Shown piece after piece: positions 17,018-25,234 of a stretch of DNA of 36,054 bases (position 1 is its first letter; each line of letters starts with the position of its first letter). The DNA comes from a bacterium (GTDB lineage: Bacteria; Bacteroidota; Bacteroidia; Chitinophagales; Chitinophagaceae): assembly GCA_027364635.1 (NCBI GenBank), contig DAHXOZ010000012.1, positions 1-36,054 on the forward strand, given 5' to 3'. The notes below the pieces were generated by a model. The model saw only the letters and a list, made by a program, of their open reading frames with translations, was not told the origin of the DNA and did not search any database. The position numbers and the translations under genes were made by a program.

Positions 17018-17986
17018 CTATATTGTTATAAAATCCTTTTGCCATTCGATCGTTGCTTTTAATCCGCTTTTTAAGTCCCATTGAGGTACAAAGTTCATGA
17101 CTGAACATAATTTAGAAATATCAGGAACCCTTCTCATTACGTCTTCATAGTTGCCAAAAGTGGAGTAGGGAATATAATTGAGTTTTGGTTCAGCATCTTC
17201 ACCATTGACCAATTTCCAGATTAAGATCGCCAGATCTTTTATTGATATCTCCCCGGATTTTCCACCGGTATTAAAAATTTCATTGTCGGAATTATTATCT
17301 TCTATGCATAAAACCAAGGCGTTAACAGTATCGTCAATATAAGTAAAAGTCCGGGTTTGTGAGCCATCGCCGTGAATGTCGATCGGTTCCTGTTTAAATG
17401 CTTTTTCAATAAAAACGGATTGGGGACCGCCCCACCATGTTAAGTTCTGGTGTGGACCATAGGAACCAAAAAAACGAGTGATAGTATAAGTAAGATTGTA
17501 TTCGTCTTTATTGGCAATAATATACTGTTCACCATACATTTTGGATAGCGCATAAGCCCATCGTTTTACTGTAGTGGGACCCATTACAAGATCTGAATTT
17601 TCGTTAAATGGAATTTTAGGATTTTTACCATACACGTCAGACGTGGACGCGAATATAATTTTTGATTTATCCAGGATGCACTTTTGAACTACGTTTCTTA
17701 GCATCAGATAATTTTCTTCCAACGTACGCAAGGCATTTGTATATCTCGGTATTTTTTGAGAAGCAAGATGCACCACTACATCTGCGTTTACATCTTTTAA
17801 AATAAGAGGATTGGCAATGTCACCACTTATAAAAGTAAAATCGGGATTACCTTCCAGGCTTTTGATATTTCTTAAAAAGCCGTAATTAAGATTATCAATT
17901 CCGATAACAGTATGGCCTCTCTTCAATAAGCTAGATGCTAAATTTGATCCTATAAATCCTGCAACTCCAGTTATTAAAATTTTCAT
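17018..17986 (-). CDS. NAD-dependent epimerase/dehydratase, UXS/ArnA-decarboxylase-like SDR
   Basis: 322 residues, extended SDR. TGVAGFIGSN (6-15) binds NAD; STSDVYG (114-120) and YALSK (145-149) give the catalytic Ser/Thr-Tyr-Lys set. Several stretches resemble UDP-glucuronate decarboxylases (ArnA C-terminal domain, UXS): STS-D/E-VYG, 'GP....RWAY..SK', 'HGDGSQTRTFTYIDD' and the end pattern 'V..R.PDI.K'. ArnA and UXS have Glu where this protein has Asp117, so decarboxylase activity is uncertain and a 4-epimerase is an alternative. It starts the second block of the locus: a 207-base gap with a candidate promoter precedes it, and the FAD enzyme follows 13 bases later. Confidence 0.82.
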   Translation of the reverse strand: MKILITGVAGFIGSNLASSLLKRGHTVIGIDNLNYGFLRNIKSLEGNPDFTFISGDIANPLILKDVNADVVVHLASQKIPRYTNALRTLEENYLMLRNVVQKCILDKSKIIFASTSDVYGKNPKIPFNENSDLVMGPTTVKRWAYALSKMYGEQYIIANKDEYNLTYTITRFFGSYGPHQNLTWWGGPQSVFIEKAFKQEPIDIHGDGSQTRTFTYIDDTVNALVLCIEDNNSDNEIFNTGGKSGEISIKDLAILIWKLVNGEDAEPKLNYIPYSTFGNYEDVMRRVPDISKLCSVMNFVPQWDLKSGLKATIEWQKDFITI

Positions 17987-18096
17987 TGTTTTGGTAGAAT
18001 TTTATTTATTTTTTATAGTGAATGGGTTATCCTAAGTTGAAAAAATTAAATTTTTATAATCAATAATTAGTTTTAAGCATTATAATTTACAGTAAA

Positions 18097-18104
18097 CAAA
18101 TATA
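18097..18104 (-). promoter_or_regulatory. Candidate -7 promoter element (TATATTTG) before the second block
   Basis: On the minus strand TATATTTG matches the Bacteroidota -7 consensus TAnnTTTG exactly, about 110 bases before the SDR ATG at 17986, inside the only large gap (207 bases) between 18194 and the right edge. A -33 TTG at the ideal distance is not clear (a TTTTA stretch lies near there). It would let the SDR-to-GT-C block be read separately from the upstream block. Confidence 0.4.
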
Positions 18105-18193
18105 TAATGCCATTTTTTATGTAGGATATTTAAAAGATTTTCGTGCTAAATAAACGTAACATAGATAGCTATATTGCATCTATCAGCAATAAA

Positions 18194-19585
18194 TCAGTAA
18201 GCTTTCTTATCTCCTTTAAAAACGAAAAAGACTGTTAACAATAAAATTTTAATATCCAGCCATAACGTCCAGTTTTCGAGATACCATAAATCTTTATTTA
18301 CTCTCATTTTTATTTGTTCGGGGTTAGTAATTTCGCCCCTGAACCCATTGATTTGAGCCCAACCGGTTATTCCGGGTTTTATGAATTGTCTTACCATATA
18401 ATCATCTACAATTTTTGAATAATCAGTGGTGTGTTTTATCATATGAGGGCGAGGTCCCACCAAACTCATTTCTCCTTTTAATACATTAAGAAATTGAGGA
18501 AATTCATCTAAGCTGCTTTTTCGCAAAAATCTGCCTAAAAAAGTAATGCGGCTGTCGTTACGGGTAGCTTGTTTTAAATCTGCATCCTTATTTTGCTTCA
18601 TGCTTCTGAATTTCCAGCAATAAAATGGTTTTTTATCTTTACCTGTTCTTAATTGTTTAAAAAAGATGGGAGTGCCTGATTCTAAAAAGATCAATAAACC
18701 GACAATTGGAATTAGCCATGAAAGAATGAAAATTGTAACAAATAAACTAATGGTAACATCGAGTGCTCTTTTTTTAATTCTGTTACCAGCATCATCAAGA
18801 GGTTCTTTTCTTAATGAAAGAATGGGCAATTCGCCAAAATATTCTATATGAACTTCTCTTGTAATAAATACACTAAGATTTGGAACTATTTTAAACCGGA
18901 TACATTCTTTTTCTGATTGATACATCAGATCATAGATATAATTATTTTGTTCCGGCGTAATTGTGGAAAATATCTCCTGTGCGTTAAGCTCTTTAGCTAT
19001 TTGTAAAGTGTCTGTAATGTTAGCCAGAACAGGATAGTGCGATAATTCGTCAATGTTTTCGTCATCTTCTATATAACCAATTATCTGTGTATTTAAACCA
19101 TCTTGCTCAAAGTATGCGGCTAACTTTTTGGCTGTTTCATTATAGCCCACAATAATTACCTTTTTAACAAGAAGACCGCTGTTTTTAAAATATTTAAAGA
19201 TGCCCAGGTAAATAAATTTATTGATGAGCAGCCCTAATCCAAAAGCCGCAGTGGTGGTAATTATAAAGAACCTGGAAACCACCAATTCTCGTGAAAAGAA
19301 CAAATAAAATAAAATAGTTATGACCCAGATCAAAAAAACCTGTATGGTGCGTTTAGTAAAATCTTCGAAATTCAGGACTATTGAATTGGCATAGGTTCTT
19401 AAGAAGAAAGCAAGTATTACCCAGGAAGCGTTGGATATGATTACATATTTGAAATAAGCATCTGTCGATGCGAAATGTACACTATTTGTAAATATTAGCT
19501 GAAATATTATAAAAACGATATTCAGAGCAACTATGTCCAGAATCAATAAAGTTATTTGCAAGTATCGTTCAAACTGACGGTTCAC
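18194..19585 (-). CDS. Undecaprenyl-phosphate sugar-1-phosphate transferase (WcaJ/WbaP-type initiating enzyme)
   Basis: 463 residues, normal for the polyprenyl glycosylphosphotransferase family. Four N-terminal TM segments (~8-125) lead to a Rossmann-like CoA_binding_3 domain (KKVIIVGYNETAKKL at ~141-155), a fifth membrane helix (~277-301) and the catalytic bacterial sugar transferase domain: KFRSMK (325-330), the SLDEFPQFLNVLKGEMSLVGPRP run (358-380) and GITGWAQINGFRGE. It transfers a hexose-1-phosphate, often glucose, from a nucleotide sugar to undecaprenyl phosphate and so starts repeat-unit assembly at the inner membrane. The start codon is GTG (19585): an in-frame stop lies a few codons upstream and no ATG is nearby. 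It ends the first block, followed by a 207-base gap. Confidence 0.93.
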   Translation of the reverse strand: MNRQFERYLQITLLILDIVALNIVFIIFQLIFTNSVHFASTDAYFKYVIISNASWVILAFFLRTYANSIVLNFEDFTKRTIQVFLIWVITILFYLFFSRELVVSRFFIITTTAAFGLGLLINKFIYLGIFKYFKNSGLLVKKVIIVGYNETAKKLAAYFEQDGLNTQIIGYIEDDENIDELSHYPVLANITDTLQIAKELNAQEIFSTITPEQNNYIYDLMYQSEKECIRFKIVPNLSVFITREVHIEYFGELPILSLRKEPLDDAGNRIKKRALDVTISLFVTIFILSWLIPIVGLLIFLESGTPIFFKQLRTGKDKKPFYCWKFRSMKQNKDADLKQATRNDSRITFLGRFLRKSSLDEFPQFLNVLKGEMSLVGPRPHMIKHTTDYSKIVDDYMVRQFIKPGITGWAQINGFRGEITNPEQIKMRVNKDLWYLENWTLWLDIKILLLTVFFVFKGDKKAY

Positions 19586-19626
19586 TGTTTGTTTTCGTTT
19601 TTAGGTATTTTTAAATAGTCAATTAA

Positions 19627-20811
19627 TTAAATGGCAAATACCCTCTTGTATAAACGTAATAACTTTTGGCTTTCGTGTGTCCACGAAAGTTTATTAATAA
19701 TCCTGTCGTAACCAAAGTTTCCCATTTCAACACGTTCTTTATCGTGATCAAGTAACCACATTATTTTATTTGCGAAATCTTCAGTTGAGGTATTTTCTGC
19801 GTATAAAGAAGCCCTTTCGGCAGATAATTTTCCCTCCTTTAGATTAAATTGAACAATTGGTTTTTTCAACGCCATGTATTCCATGATTTTGTTCATGGTT
19901 GATAAATTATTCATCTCTGTAGGCTTGTCCGGATTAACACATACATCAGCCGTATTTAAGATTTCGACCATTTTCTGATCGTCTACTCTTCCATAAAAGT
20001 CTACAAAATCTTGTAGCCCCAAATCAGCAGTGATGGTTTTAATTTTTGCTAATTCTGTACCATCTCCAATAATTGCAAACTGAACGTCCTGCCTTTTTTC
20101 GGTAATTATCTTTGCTGACTGAAGTAAAAGGTCTAAACCTTCCTGTTCTCCAATAACCCCCACGTATCCAATAAGAAAACGGCGCCCTTTTTTATAAGAC
20201 AAATTTTCTGGTCCTGGAGTTAAACGGTCTAATTTTGGGCCACTTCTTACAACTTGTACTTTTTCAGAAGGCATTTTTCCACGATTTATCGCAATTTCTT
20301 TGTAAGATTCATTTGTTGCGATACTATAGTTTGCACAGGCAAAAGTTAAACGTTCAGCCAACAACATAAATTTATAAAAAAGTCCCTTCTTATTATATTT
20401 TGCAATGTATAATTCCGGATTAATATCATGGTGATCGAAAACGTATTTTACACCAAAAATTTTATAAAATAATGCCGGAATAAAGATAAGATCAGGTGGA
20501 TTACAACCTTGAATTACCTGAAATCTGTTTTTGATAAAAATTTTTAAGCTTAAAAAAAATTCCCAGAATAGTGCTACGGAATATTCTAAAAGATAACCTA
20601 AAGCTCCCTTACCTTCTAAAGGAAGAGGATGACGGTAAATATCAATTTCATTAATACACTCAAATGATTGATTGTATCCTTTCATTTTAGGGCATATAAT
20701 GCTGACTTTTGCACCGGCTTCTTTAAGTGTAGTAGCTTCCTGCCATACACGCCTGTCGAAAGGTACCGGTAAATTTTCAACAATTATTAAAATATGTTTT
20801 CCTTTGAACAT
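19627..20811 (-). CDS. GT4 family glycosyltransferase
   Basis: About 394 residues, GT-B fold. The N-terminal domain opens with HILIIVENLPVPFDRRVWQEA, a pattern typical of GT4 EPS/O-antigen transferases (WbuB-like); DHHDINPE lies at the domain interface. The C-terminal donor-binding domain has GYVGVIGEQEGLDLLLQ and NPDKPTEMNNLSTMNKIMEY, where the usual E-x7-E is replaced by a looser acidic run. It is cytoplasmic and probably adds an early sugar. The track start at 20820 is GTG, giving a 4-base GTGA overlap with the dehydrogenase; an ATG at 20811 directly precedes the first strand and is preferred, though both are usable. It lies just upstream of the WcaJ-type gene (41 bases). Confidence 0.85.
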   Translation of the reverse strand: MFKGKHILIIVENLPVPFDRRVWQEATTLKEAGAKVSIICPKMKGYNQSFECINEIDIYRHPLPLEGKGALGYLLEYSVALFWEFFLSLKIFIKNRFQVIQGCNPPDLIFIPALFYKIFGVKYVFDHHDINPELYIAKYNKKGLFYKFMLLAERLTFACANYSIATNESYKEIAINRGKMPSEKVQVVRSGPKLDRLTPGPENLSYKKGRRFLIGYVGVIGEQEGLDLLLQSAKIITEKRQDVQFAIIGDGTELAKIKTITADLGLQDFVDFYGRVDDQKMVEILNTADVCVNPDKPTEMNNLSTMNKIMEYMALKKPIVQFNLKEGKLSAERASLYAENTSTEDFANKIMWLLDHDKERVEMGNFGYDRIINKLSWTHESQKLLRLYKRVFAI

Positions 20812-20816
20812 AAGAC

Positions 20817-22124
20817 TCACCAGTTAATGCCTTTGTAATTTGAACTTTCCAAAAGGCTATCGTCCAAACGAACCATATCAATAATTATTTTATCGCCGCA
20901 GTTTTTTAATAAAGGAATAAACTCTTTTTCCCTGGTATTGATAATGATTACATCCGACGTATCTATTACTTTTTTGGCATCATCCAGCATCAAACTGGAA
21001 AGATGAGGTATTTTGGAGTCAATGTATTCTTTATTAGTTCCTGTCAATAAAGAGAGATTAATATTCTTATCATAAATACAGATATTACAACCTTTACCAA
21101 TCAACGCTTCTATGATTGAAACAGCAGGGCTATTGCGCAGATCATCTGTTCCTTCTTTAAAACTTAATCCAAGAAATCCCAACTTTTTATTACCATACTG
21201 ATAAATCATCTTGATTGCTCTTTGGATTTGAATTTCGTTGGTTTTGTCAATACTGCTTATTACGGGTACATCTACATAAATATCGTGTGCAAGTGTTTGT
21301 AAGCCTTTTAAATCTTTGGGAAGACAGGAACCACCGTAAGCAAATCCTGGTTTAAAATAATAGGGCGATATATTGAGCTGTTTATCCTTGCAAAAAATCT
21401 CCATTACCTTATGCGAATCTATTCCTAATTCAGAGCAAATATTACCAATCTCATTTCCAAAGGAAATTTTTAGTGCATGGTAAGAATTATTTACATATTT
21501 CATGATCTCAGCAACCTGAAGATCTGTTATGATGATTTCTGAAGGCAAATTTTTATACAATTCTGCCACCTTATTTGCTGCAGTTTTATTGTCTGATCCA
21601 ATAAGGGTTAAAGGGGGATTGAAATAATCATTTACTGCAGTTCCTTCACGCAAAAATTCAGGATTATCAACAATGGCAAAACTGGTATTTCTTTTTTTTC
21701 CTGATTCTTTTTCAATAAGCTGAGCTACTTTATCGCATGTTCCTGGAAATATAGTTGATCGGATTGCTATTATGTGAAAATCGTCTTTTTCTTTAAGTGC
21801 CAAAGCGATATCTTCAGCAACTTTAAAAATGTATTCAAGATTGAGATGACCTTTATCACTGCTCGGAGTGCCAACACAAATAATGCTGATTTCTGTTTTT
21901 AAAACAGCTTCTTTAGCATTAGTAGTTGCTTCGATGGCTGAAGCCTTCTTTTGTTCAGAAATAATGTGATCAATATCTTTTTCGATAATGGTTGCTTTAC
22001 CGGAATTAATCTGGTTTACTTTGGTTTGGCTTACATCCACTCCCACAACATAATGGCCGTTTTTTGCCAGGCATCCGAGGCTAACACATCCTACATATCC
22101 TAATCCAAAAATACTAATATTCAA
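20817..22124 (-). CDS. Nucleotide-sugar 6-dehydrogenase, most like GDP-mannose 6-dehydrogenase (AlgD)
   Basis: 435 residues. It performs the NAD-dependent four-electron oxidation of a nucleotide hexose to the uronic acid. The N-terminus SIFGLGYVGCVSLGCLAKNGH, the GVDVSQTKVNQINSGK segment, ICVGTPSSDKGHL, NPEFLREGTAV and GGSCLPKD with Cys267 line up closely with Pseudomonas AlgD (436 residues, catalytic Cys268, GGSCLPKD), whereas UDP-glucose dehydrogenases usually read GGSCFPKD. Thus GDP-mannose is the first guess, with UDP-glucose or another sugar not excluded. The IEPGL segment common to both groups is altered to IEKDI here. The start codon is TTG at 22124: there is no in-frame ATG before the nucleotide-binding strand, and it lies 2 bases after the asnB stop, suggesting translational coupling. 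Confidence 0.88.
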   Translation of the reverse strand: MNISIFGLGYVGCVSLGCLAKNGHYVVGVDVSQTKVNQINSGKATIIEKDIDHIISEQKKASAIEATTNAKEAVLKTEISIICVGTPSSDKGHLNLEYIFKVAEDIALALKEKDDFHIIAIRSTIFPGTCDKVAQLIEKESGKKRNTSFAIVDNPEFLREGTAVNDYFNPPLTLIGSDNKTAANKVAELYKNLPSEIIITDLQVAEIMKYVNNSYHALKISFGNEIGNICSELGIDSHKVMEIFCKDKQLNISPYYFKPGFAYGGSCLPKDLKGLQTLAHDIYVDVPVISSIDKTNEIQIQRAIKMIYQYGNKKLGFLGLSFKEGTDDLRNSPAVSIIEALIGKGCNICIYDKNINLSLLTGTNKEYIDSKIPHLSSLMLDDAKKVIDTSDVIIINTREKEFIPLLKNCGDKIIIDMVRLDDSLLESSNYKGINW

Positions 22125-22126
22125 TT

Positions 22127-23983
22127 TTAGAAGTTTTTATAGAAATTCTTATACCATAACTCAAGTGATAGCAGTATAAAAAGTTCGTGTTTATAATTAT
22201 GTTTCCTTTTTCGATGATCAGAAATCATTGTTTTTAATGCATCCAAATTAAAATAAATTTTACTGAAAGAACCTTCGCTGGAAATTAAATCTTCAAGAGT
22301 TACCGATAATTCGTCCTGGAACCATTCATCAACTGGAGTAGAAAAACCTCTTTTTTTTCTTTGAATGATCGAATTGGGTATCCACTTTTTTACTGCTTCA
22401 CGATGTAAATATTTTCCTGTTTTGCCTTTCAGTTTAAAAGATACGGGTAAGCTTTCGATAAAGTTTACCAAATCAATATCTAAATACGGCACTCTGTTTT
22501 CAATCGAATTTGCCATAGTGATCTTATCGTTAAATAACAATAAGTTATCTGGTAACATTGTTCGGGTATCAACGAATAAAAGTTTAGACAATGATCCGTT
22601 GGAACTGTCAGCCAAATCAAATGAATCAGAAAAAAGATAATTTAAAGATTCGTTTTTAAATTGGTTTAATTCGTTTTTATAAATCTCATTTTTTAAATCT
22701 TGGGTATAAATAGTGAAGATACCGATAAATCTTTCTAAATCATTTTTATACTGGATTGCATGTAAACCTCTTGCAAGGCTATGATTTCTTGGAAAAATTT
22801 TGGATAATAAATTAAGAGGAAGCAGCTTAAGTAGATTTTTATTAGCAGAGAGAAATTTTTCGCCAAAATATCTTTTATAACCTGCCATTGGCTCATCAAT
22901 TCCCTGCCCACTCATTACTACTTTAACATATTGACGGGCTAAGGCTGAAACAGAATTAAGTGCCGGAATAGTAGGCTCAGCAATTGGTTCTTCAACATGG
23001 TAGAAAGAATCATGAAATGTTTCCAGGTAAATTTTTTTATTTATAAGTACCTGGTGGTGATTTGAATTTATAAATTGTGCGGTTTCTTTGGCATATTCCG
23101 TTTCATTAAAATCTCCTTTTCCTTCAAATCCTAAAGTGAAAGTATTAACGGGGCTTGAATTGAATTGTGACATTAAATAGCCTAAGACGGCTGAGTCCAA
23201 CCCTCCGCTTAAAAGTAAACCTATTGGCACATCACCCAATAATTGTCTTTTAACCGCCTGTTTTAGCAAATACTGATATTGTTCAATTGCCTCTTCTTTC
23301 CCTATATGGTAATTTATTTTTTGGGTCTTATTCCAATATTTTTTTTCTTTTATTTGACCATTGAAATCATAGGCAAGATAACTTGCTGCCTTTAATTTAA
23401 AAATATTCTTAAAGATCGTCTGGGGTGCAGGGTTATAACGAAATGATAGAAATGTATTTACTGCATTTAAATCAATTTCTTTTTGGTAGGCGTTATTAGA
23501 AAGGATGACCTTCAACTCTGATCCAAAAACAAGTTTATTTGAGTCGAAATAAAAATATAATGGTTTTACGCCGAAATGATCTCTTGCCAGGTAAAGCTTC
23601 TGCTTAACTTTATCTAAAAATCCAAAAGCAAAAATTCCATTAAATTCTGAAATGGATTCAATTCCATATTCTCTTATATAATAGAGGATGGTCTCAGTGT
23701 CAGAATGTCCTTTAAATCTTATCCCTGTTAATTTTTTCCTTAATTCTAAATGATTATAAATCTCCCCGTTAAATATTATACAATAATTTCCACAATCAGA
23801 ATACATGGGCTGGTTGCCTGCTTCACTTAAATCCACAATTGACAGCCTCGTATGACCTAAATAAATCTGGTTACTACCAACGGTATCGCGAACAAGCCCT
23901 TGAGAGTCGGGCCCGCGGTGTCGGATAAATTCGAGAGTCTTCTCGTCTGTTGGCGTATTAACGCTACCGGCAATTCCACACAT
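22127..23983 (-). CDS. Asparagine synthase (glutamine-hydrolysing) family protein, EPS-locus copy 1
   Basis: 618 residues. An N-terminal class II glutaminase domain has catalytic Cys2 (MCGIAG), RHRGPDS (21-27), FNGEIYN (71-77) and SDTETIL. The C-terminal ATP-pyrophosphatase domain has LLSGGLDSA (257-265) and SGQGIDEPMAGY (358-369), where classical AsnB has SGEGxDE. Both halves look catalytically complete. In polysaccharide loci such proteins are thought to amidate carboxyl groups of uronic acids using glutamine, rather than make asparagine. The neighbouring genes fit: an AlgD-like uronate-forming dehydrogenase starts 2 bases after it and an alpha/alpha-toroid protein ends 4 bases before it. 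It is only loosely similar to the second copy at 29606-31483. Confidence 0.88.
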   Translation of the reverse strand: MCGIAGSVNTPTDEKTLEFIRHRGPDSQGLVRDTVGSNQIYLGHTRLSIVDLSEAGNQPMYSDCGNYCIIFNGEIYNHLELRKKLTGIRFKGHSDTETILYYIREYGIESISEFNGIFAFGFLDKVKQKLYLARDHFGVKPLYFYFDSNKLVFGSELKVILSNNAYQKEIDLNAVNTFLSFRYNPAPQTIFKNIFKLKAASYLAYDFNGQIKEKKYWNKTQKINYHIGKEEAIEQYQYLLKQAVKRQLLGDVPIGLLLSGGLDSAVLGYLMSQFNSSPVNTFTLGFEGKGDFNETEYAKETAQFINSNHHQVLINKKIYLETFHDSFYHVEEPIAEPTIPALNSVSALARQYVKVVMSGQGIDEPMAGYKRYFGEKFLSANKNLLKLLPLNLLSKIFPRNHSLARGLHAIQYKNDLERFIGIFTIYTQDLKNEIYKNELNQFKNESLNYLFSDSFDLADSSNGSLSKLLFVDTRTMLPDNLLLFNDKITMANSIENRVPYLDIDLVNFIESLPVSFKLKGKTGKYLHREAVKKWIPNSIIQRKKRGFSTPVDEWFQDELSVTLEDLISSEGSFSKIYFNLDALKTMISDHRKRKHNYKHELFILLSLELWYKNFYKNF

Positions 23984-23987
23984 TCAA

Positions 23988-25208
23988 TTAGCTTTTTAAA
24001 TAATTAGTTAATGCAAAAAATAATTGTGCCTGGGGCCATCTTAAATAAGGTATTTTATTTTTAATGTTGAAAATACTAACGCGGGTAATATAACTTCCGT
24101 TTTTGTTTTGATACTTTTCAACTAAATCTTTGACCATTTTATTCATAATATCACCGGCTTCAGCATCCTTTTCTTTCATAAGCAAACCCAGTGAAATTCC
24201 TTCAGCGTAATCATATAACTCTCTTTTTACGATATTCAACCTTGAAAGTTTCGCAAATGGTAAAGGTCTGCCGGTTGAATCGATCAGATTGTTTTTATAA
24301 AAATCATATCCCTTTTTTATGGCTTCTGAAATTCTTTCATCTTTTTTGAATTTGTTTATTTTAATAAGATTCTTTAAAACGAAGCAGGTGTGGAAATTAT
24401 CAACAAAATTATCTCTTTCATCATTAACTGCGTATTTCCAGGACCCATCAGAATTTTGATTCTTCAATATGAAATTTATATTTAAAGTTGCTTTTTTATA
24501 TGCTTCTTCATTATTGAAACGAATAAATCCTTCAATTAAGACAGATGCCCGATAAGCGTTTGCATTTACTATCTGACTGTTATCAATCGGGGAATAGCTA
24601 CATGCTGCAATATCTTTTTCTATCTGAGTGTCGGTTAGATCGTTCAACGTGAAAAGAAATATTGAATAAGCAGTGTCAAGATATTTTTTATCATTGGTAA
24701 TGTCAAATAGTTGCAGAAAAGCTTCAAAACAATAGCCGGTTGTAGTAATTAAAGGAATTCCACTCGTCCATAACCCTCTTGTTGTCATCCAGTCAAACGG
24801 GTATCCCCATGAATTGCCTGAAAATCCACTCACAGAACTTTTGAGTAATTCAACTGCAATTTTCTTGGCCTCTTCTAAGTATTCTTGGTTTGAGTTTACT
24901 TCATAAAGATTAAGGAAAGCCATGATAAAATGTGCATCCGCTATTGGAAATCTTTTTTTAGATACAAAGACTTTCCTTACTGATGGGAAAAAGATTTCAG
25001 ATACAAAGACAGGAGAAACTAATGGTATACCGGCGATTTTGTTTTTGTAATAGATTTCTTTTGCTTTTATTCCATAAGCCGTGCTCCAAAAGTCATATTG
25101 ATCATAAGAAGAATACCCATTTTTCCTGAGCCAGAGTATAAATTTTTCAATACTTTGGTTGACTTCCTGATGATATATTTTTATGTTCGTTTCTTTTTTT
25201 AATTCCAT
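23988..25208 (-). CDS. Alpha/alpha-toroid-like protein of unknown function in EPS locus
   Basis: 406 residues, no signal peptide or TM segment. I recognise no enzyme family with certainty. Repeated helical pairs are visible: AHFIMAFLNLYEVNSNQEYLEEAKKI-type, GYCFEAFLQLFDITNDKKYLDTA, ASVLIEGFIRFNNEEAYKKAT, each with a 'Y/FL..A' close, alternating with NQNSDGSWKYA and NKNGSYITR turns. This is the layout of (alpha/alpha) toroids such as six-hairpin glycosidases, AGE-type epimerases and prenyltransferase-like repeats. SWGYPFDWMTTRG and YSPIDNSQIVNANAYRAS are strongly polar/aromatic patches that may form a sugar site. From memory, relatives in capsule loci are sometimes misnamed 'delta-aminolevulinic acid dehydratase'. 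Candidates: uronate epimerase, lyase or glycosidase on lipid-linked intermediates. It is tightly packed between a GT4 gene (26 bases) and asnB (4 bases). Confidence 0.7.
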   Translation of the reverse strand: MELKKETNIKIYHQEVNQSIEKFILWLRKNGYSSYDQYDFWSTAYGIKAKEIYYKNKIAGIPLVSPVFVSEIFFPSVRKVFVSKKRFPIADAHFIMAFLNLYEVNSNQEYLEEAKKIAVELLKSSVSGFSGNSWGYPFDWMTTRGLWTSGIPLITTTGYCFEAFLQLFDITNDKKYLDTAYSIFLFTLNDLTDTQIEKDIAACSYSPIDNSQIVNANAYRASVLIEGFIRFNNEEAYKKATLNINFILKNQNSDGSWKYAVNDERDNFVDNFHTCFVLKNLIKINKFKKDERISEAIKKGYDFYKNNLIDSTGRPLPFAKLSRLNIVKRELYDYAEGISLGLLMKEKDAEAGDIMNKMVKDLVEKYQNKNGSYITRVSIFNIKNKIPYLRWPQAQLFFALTNYLKS

Positions 25209-25234
25209 TTTTTTATTCTAATAAATCAAAATCA

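Noticed and set aside
18153-18190. Hairpin GATAG...CTATC after the WcaJ-type gene as a terminator
   Set aside because: Only a 5-base AT-rich stem and no U-tract on the minus strand.
20817-22124. Calling the dehydrogenase a UDP-glucose dehydrogenase (ugd)
   Set aside because: N-terminal and active-site motifs follow AlgD more closely (GGSCLPKD); kept as a general nucleotide-sugar 6-dehydrogenase with GDP-mannose preferred.
23988-25208. Naming the toroid protein delta-aminolevulinic acid dehydratase
   Set aside because: That label seems to be a database carry-over for similar EPS-locus proteins; no ALAD (TIM-barrel, zinc/lysine Schiff-base) motif is visible.
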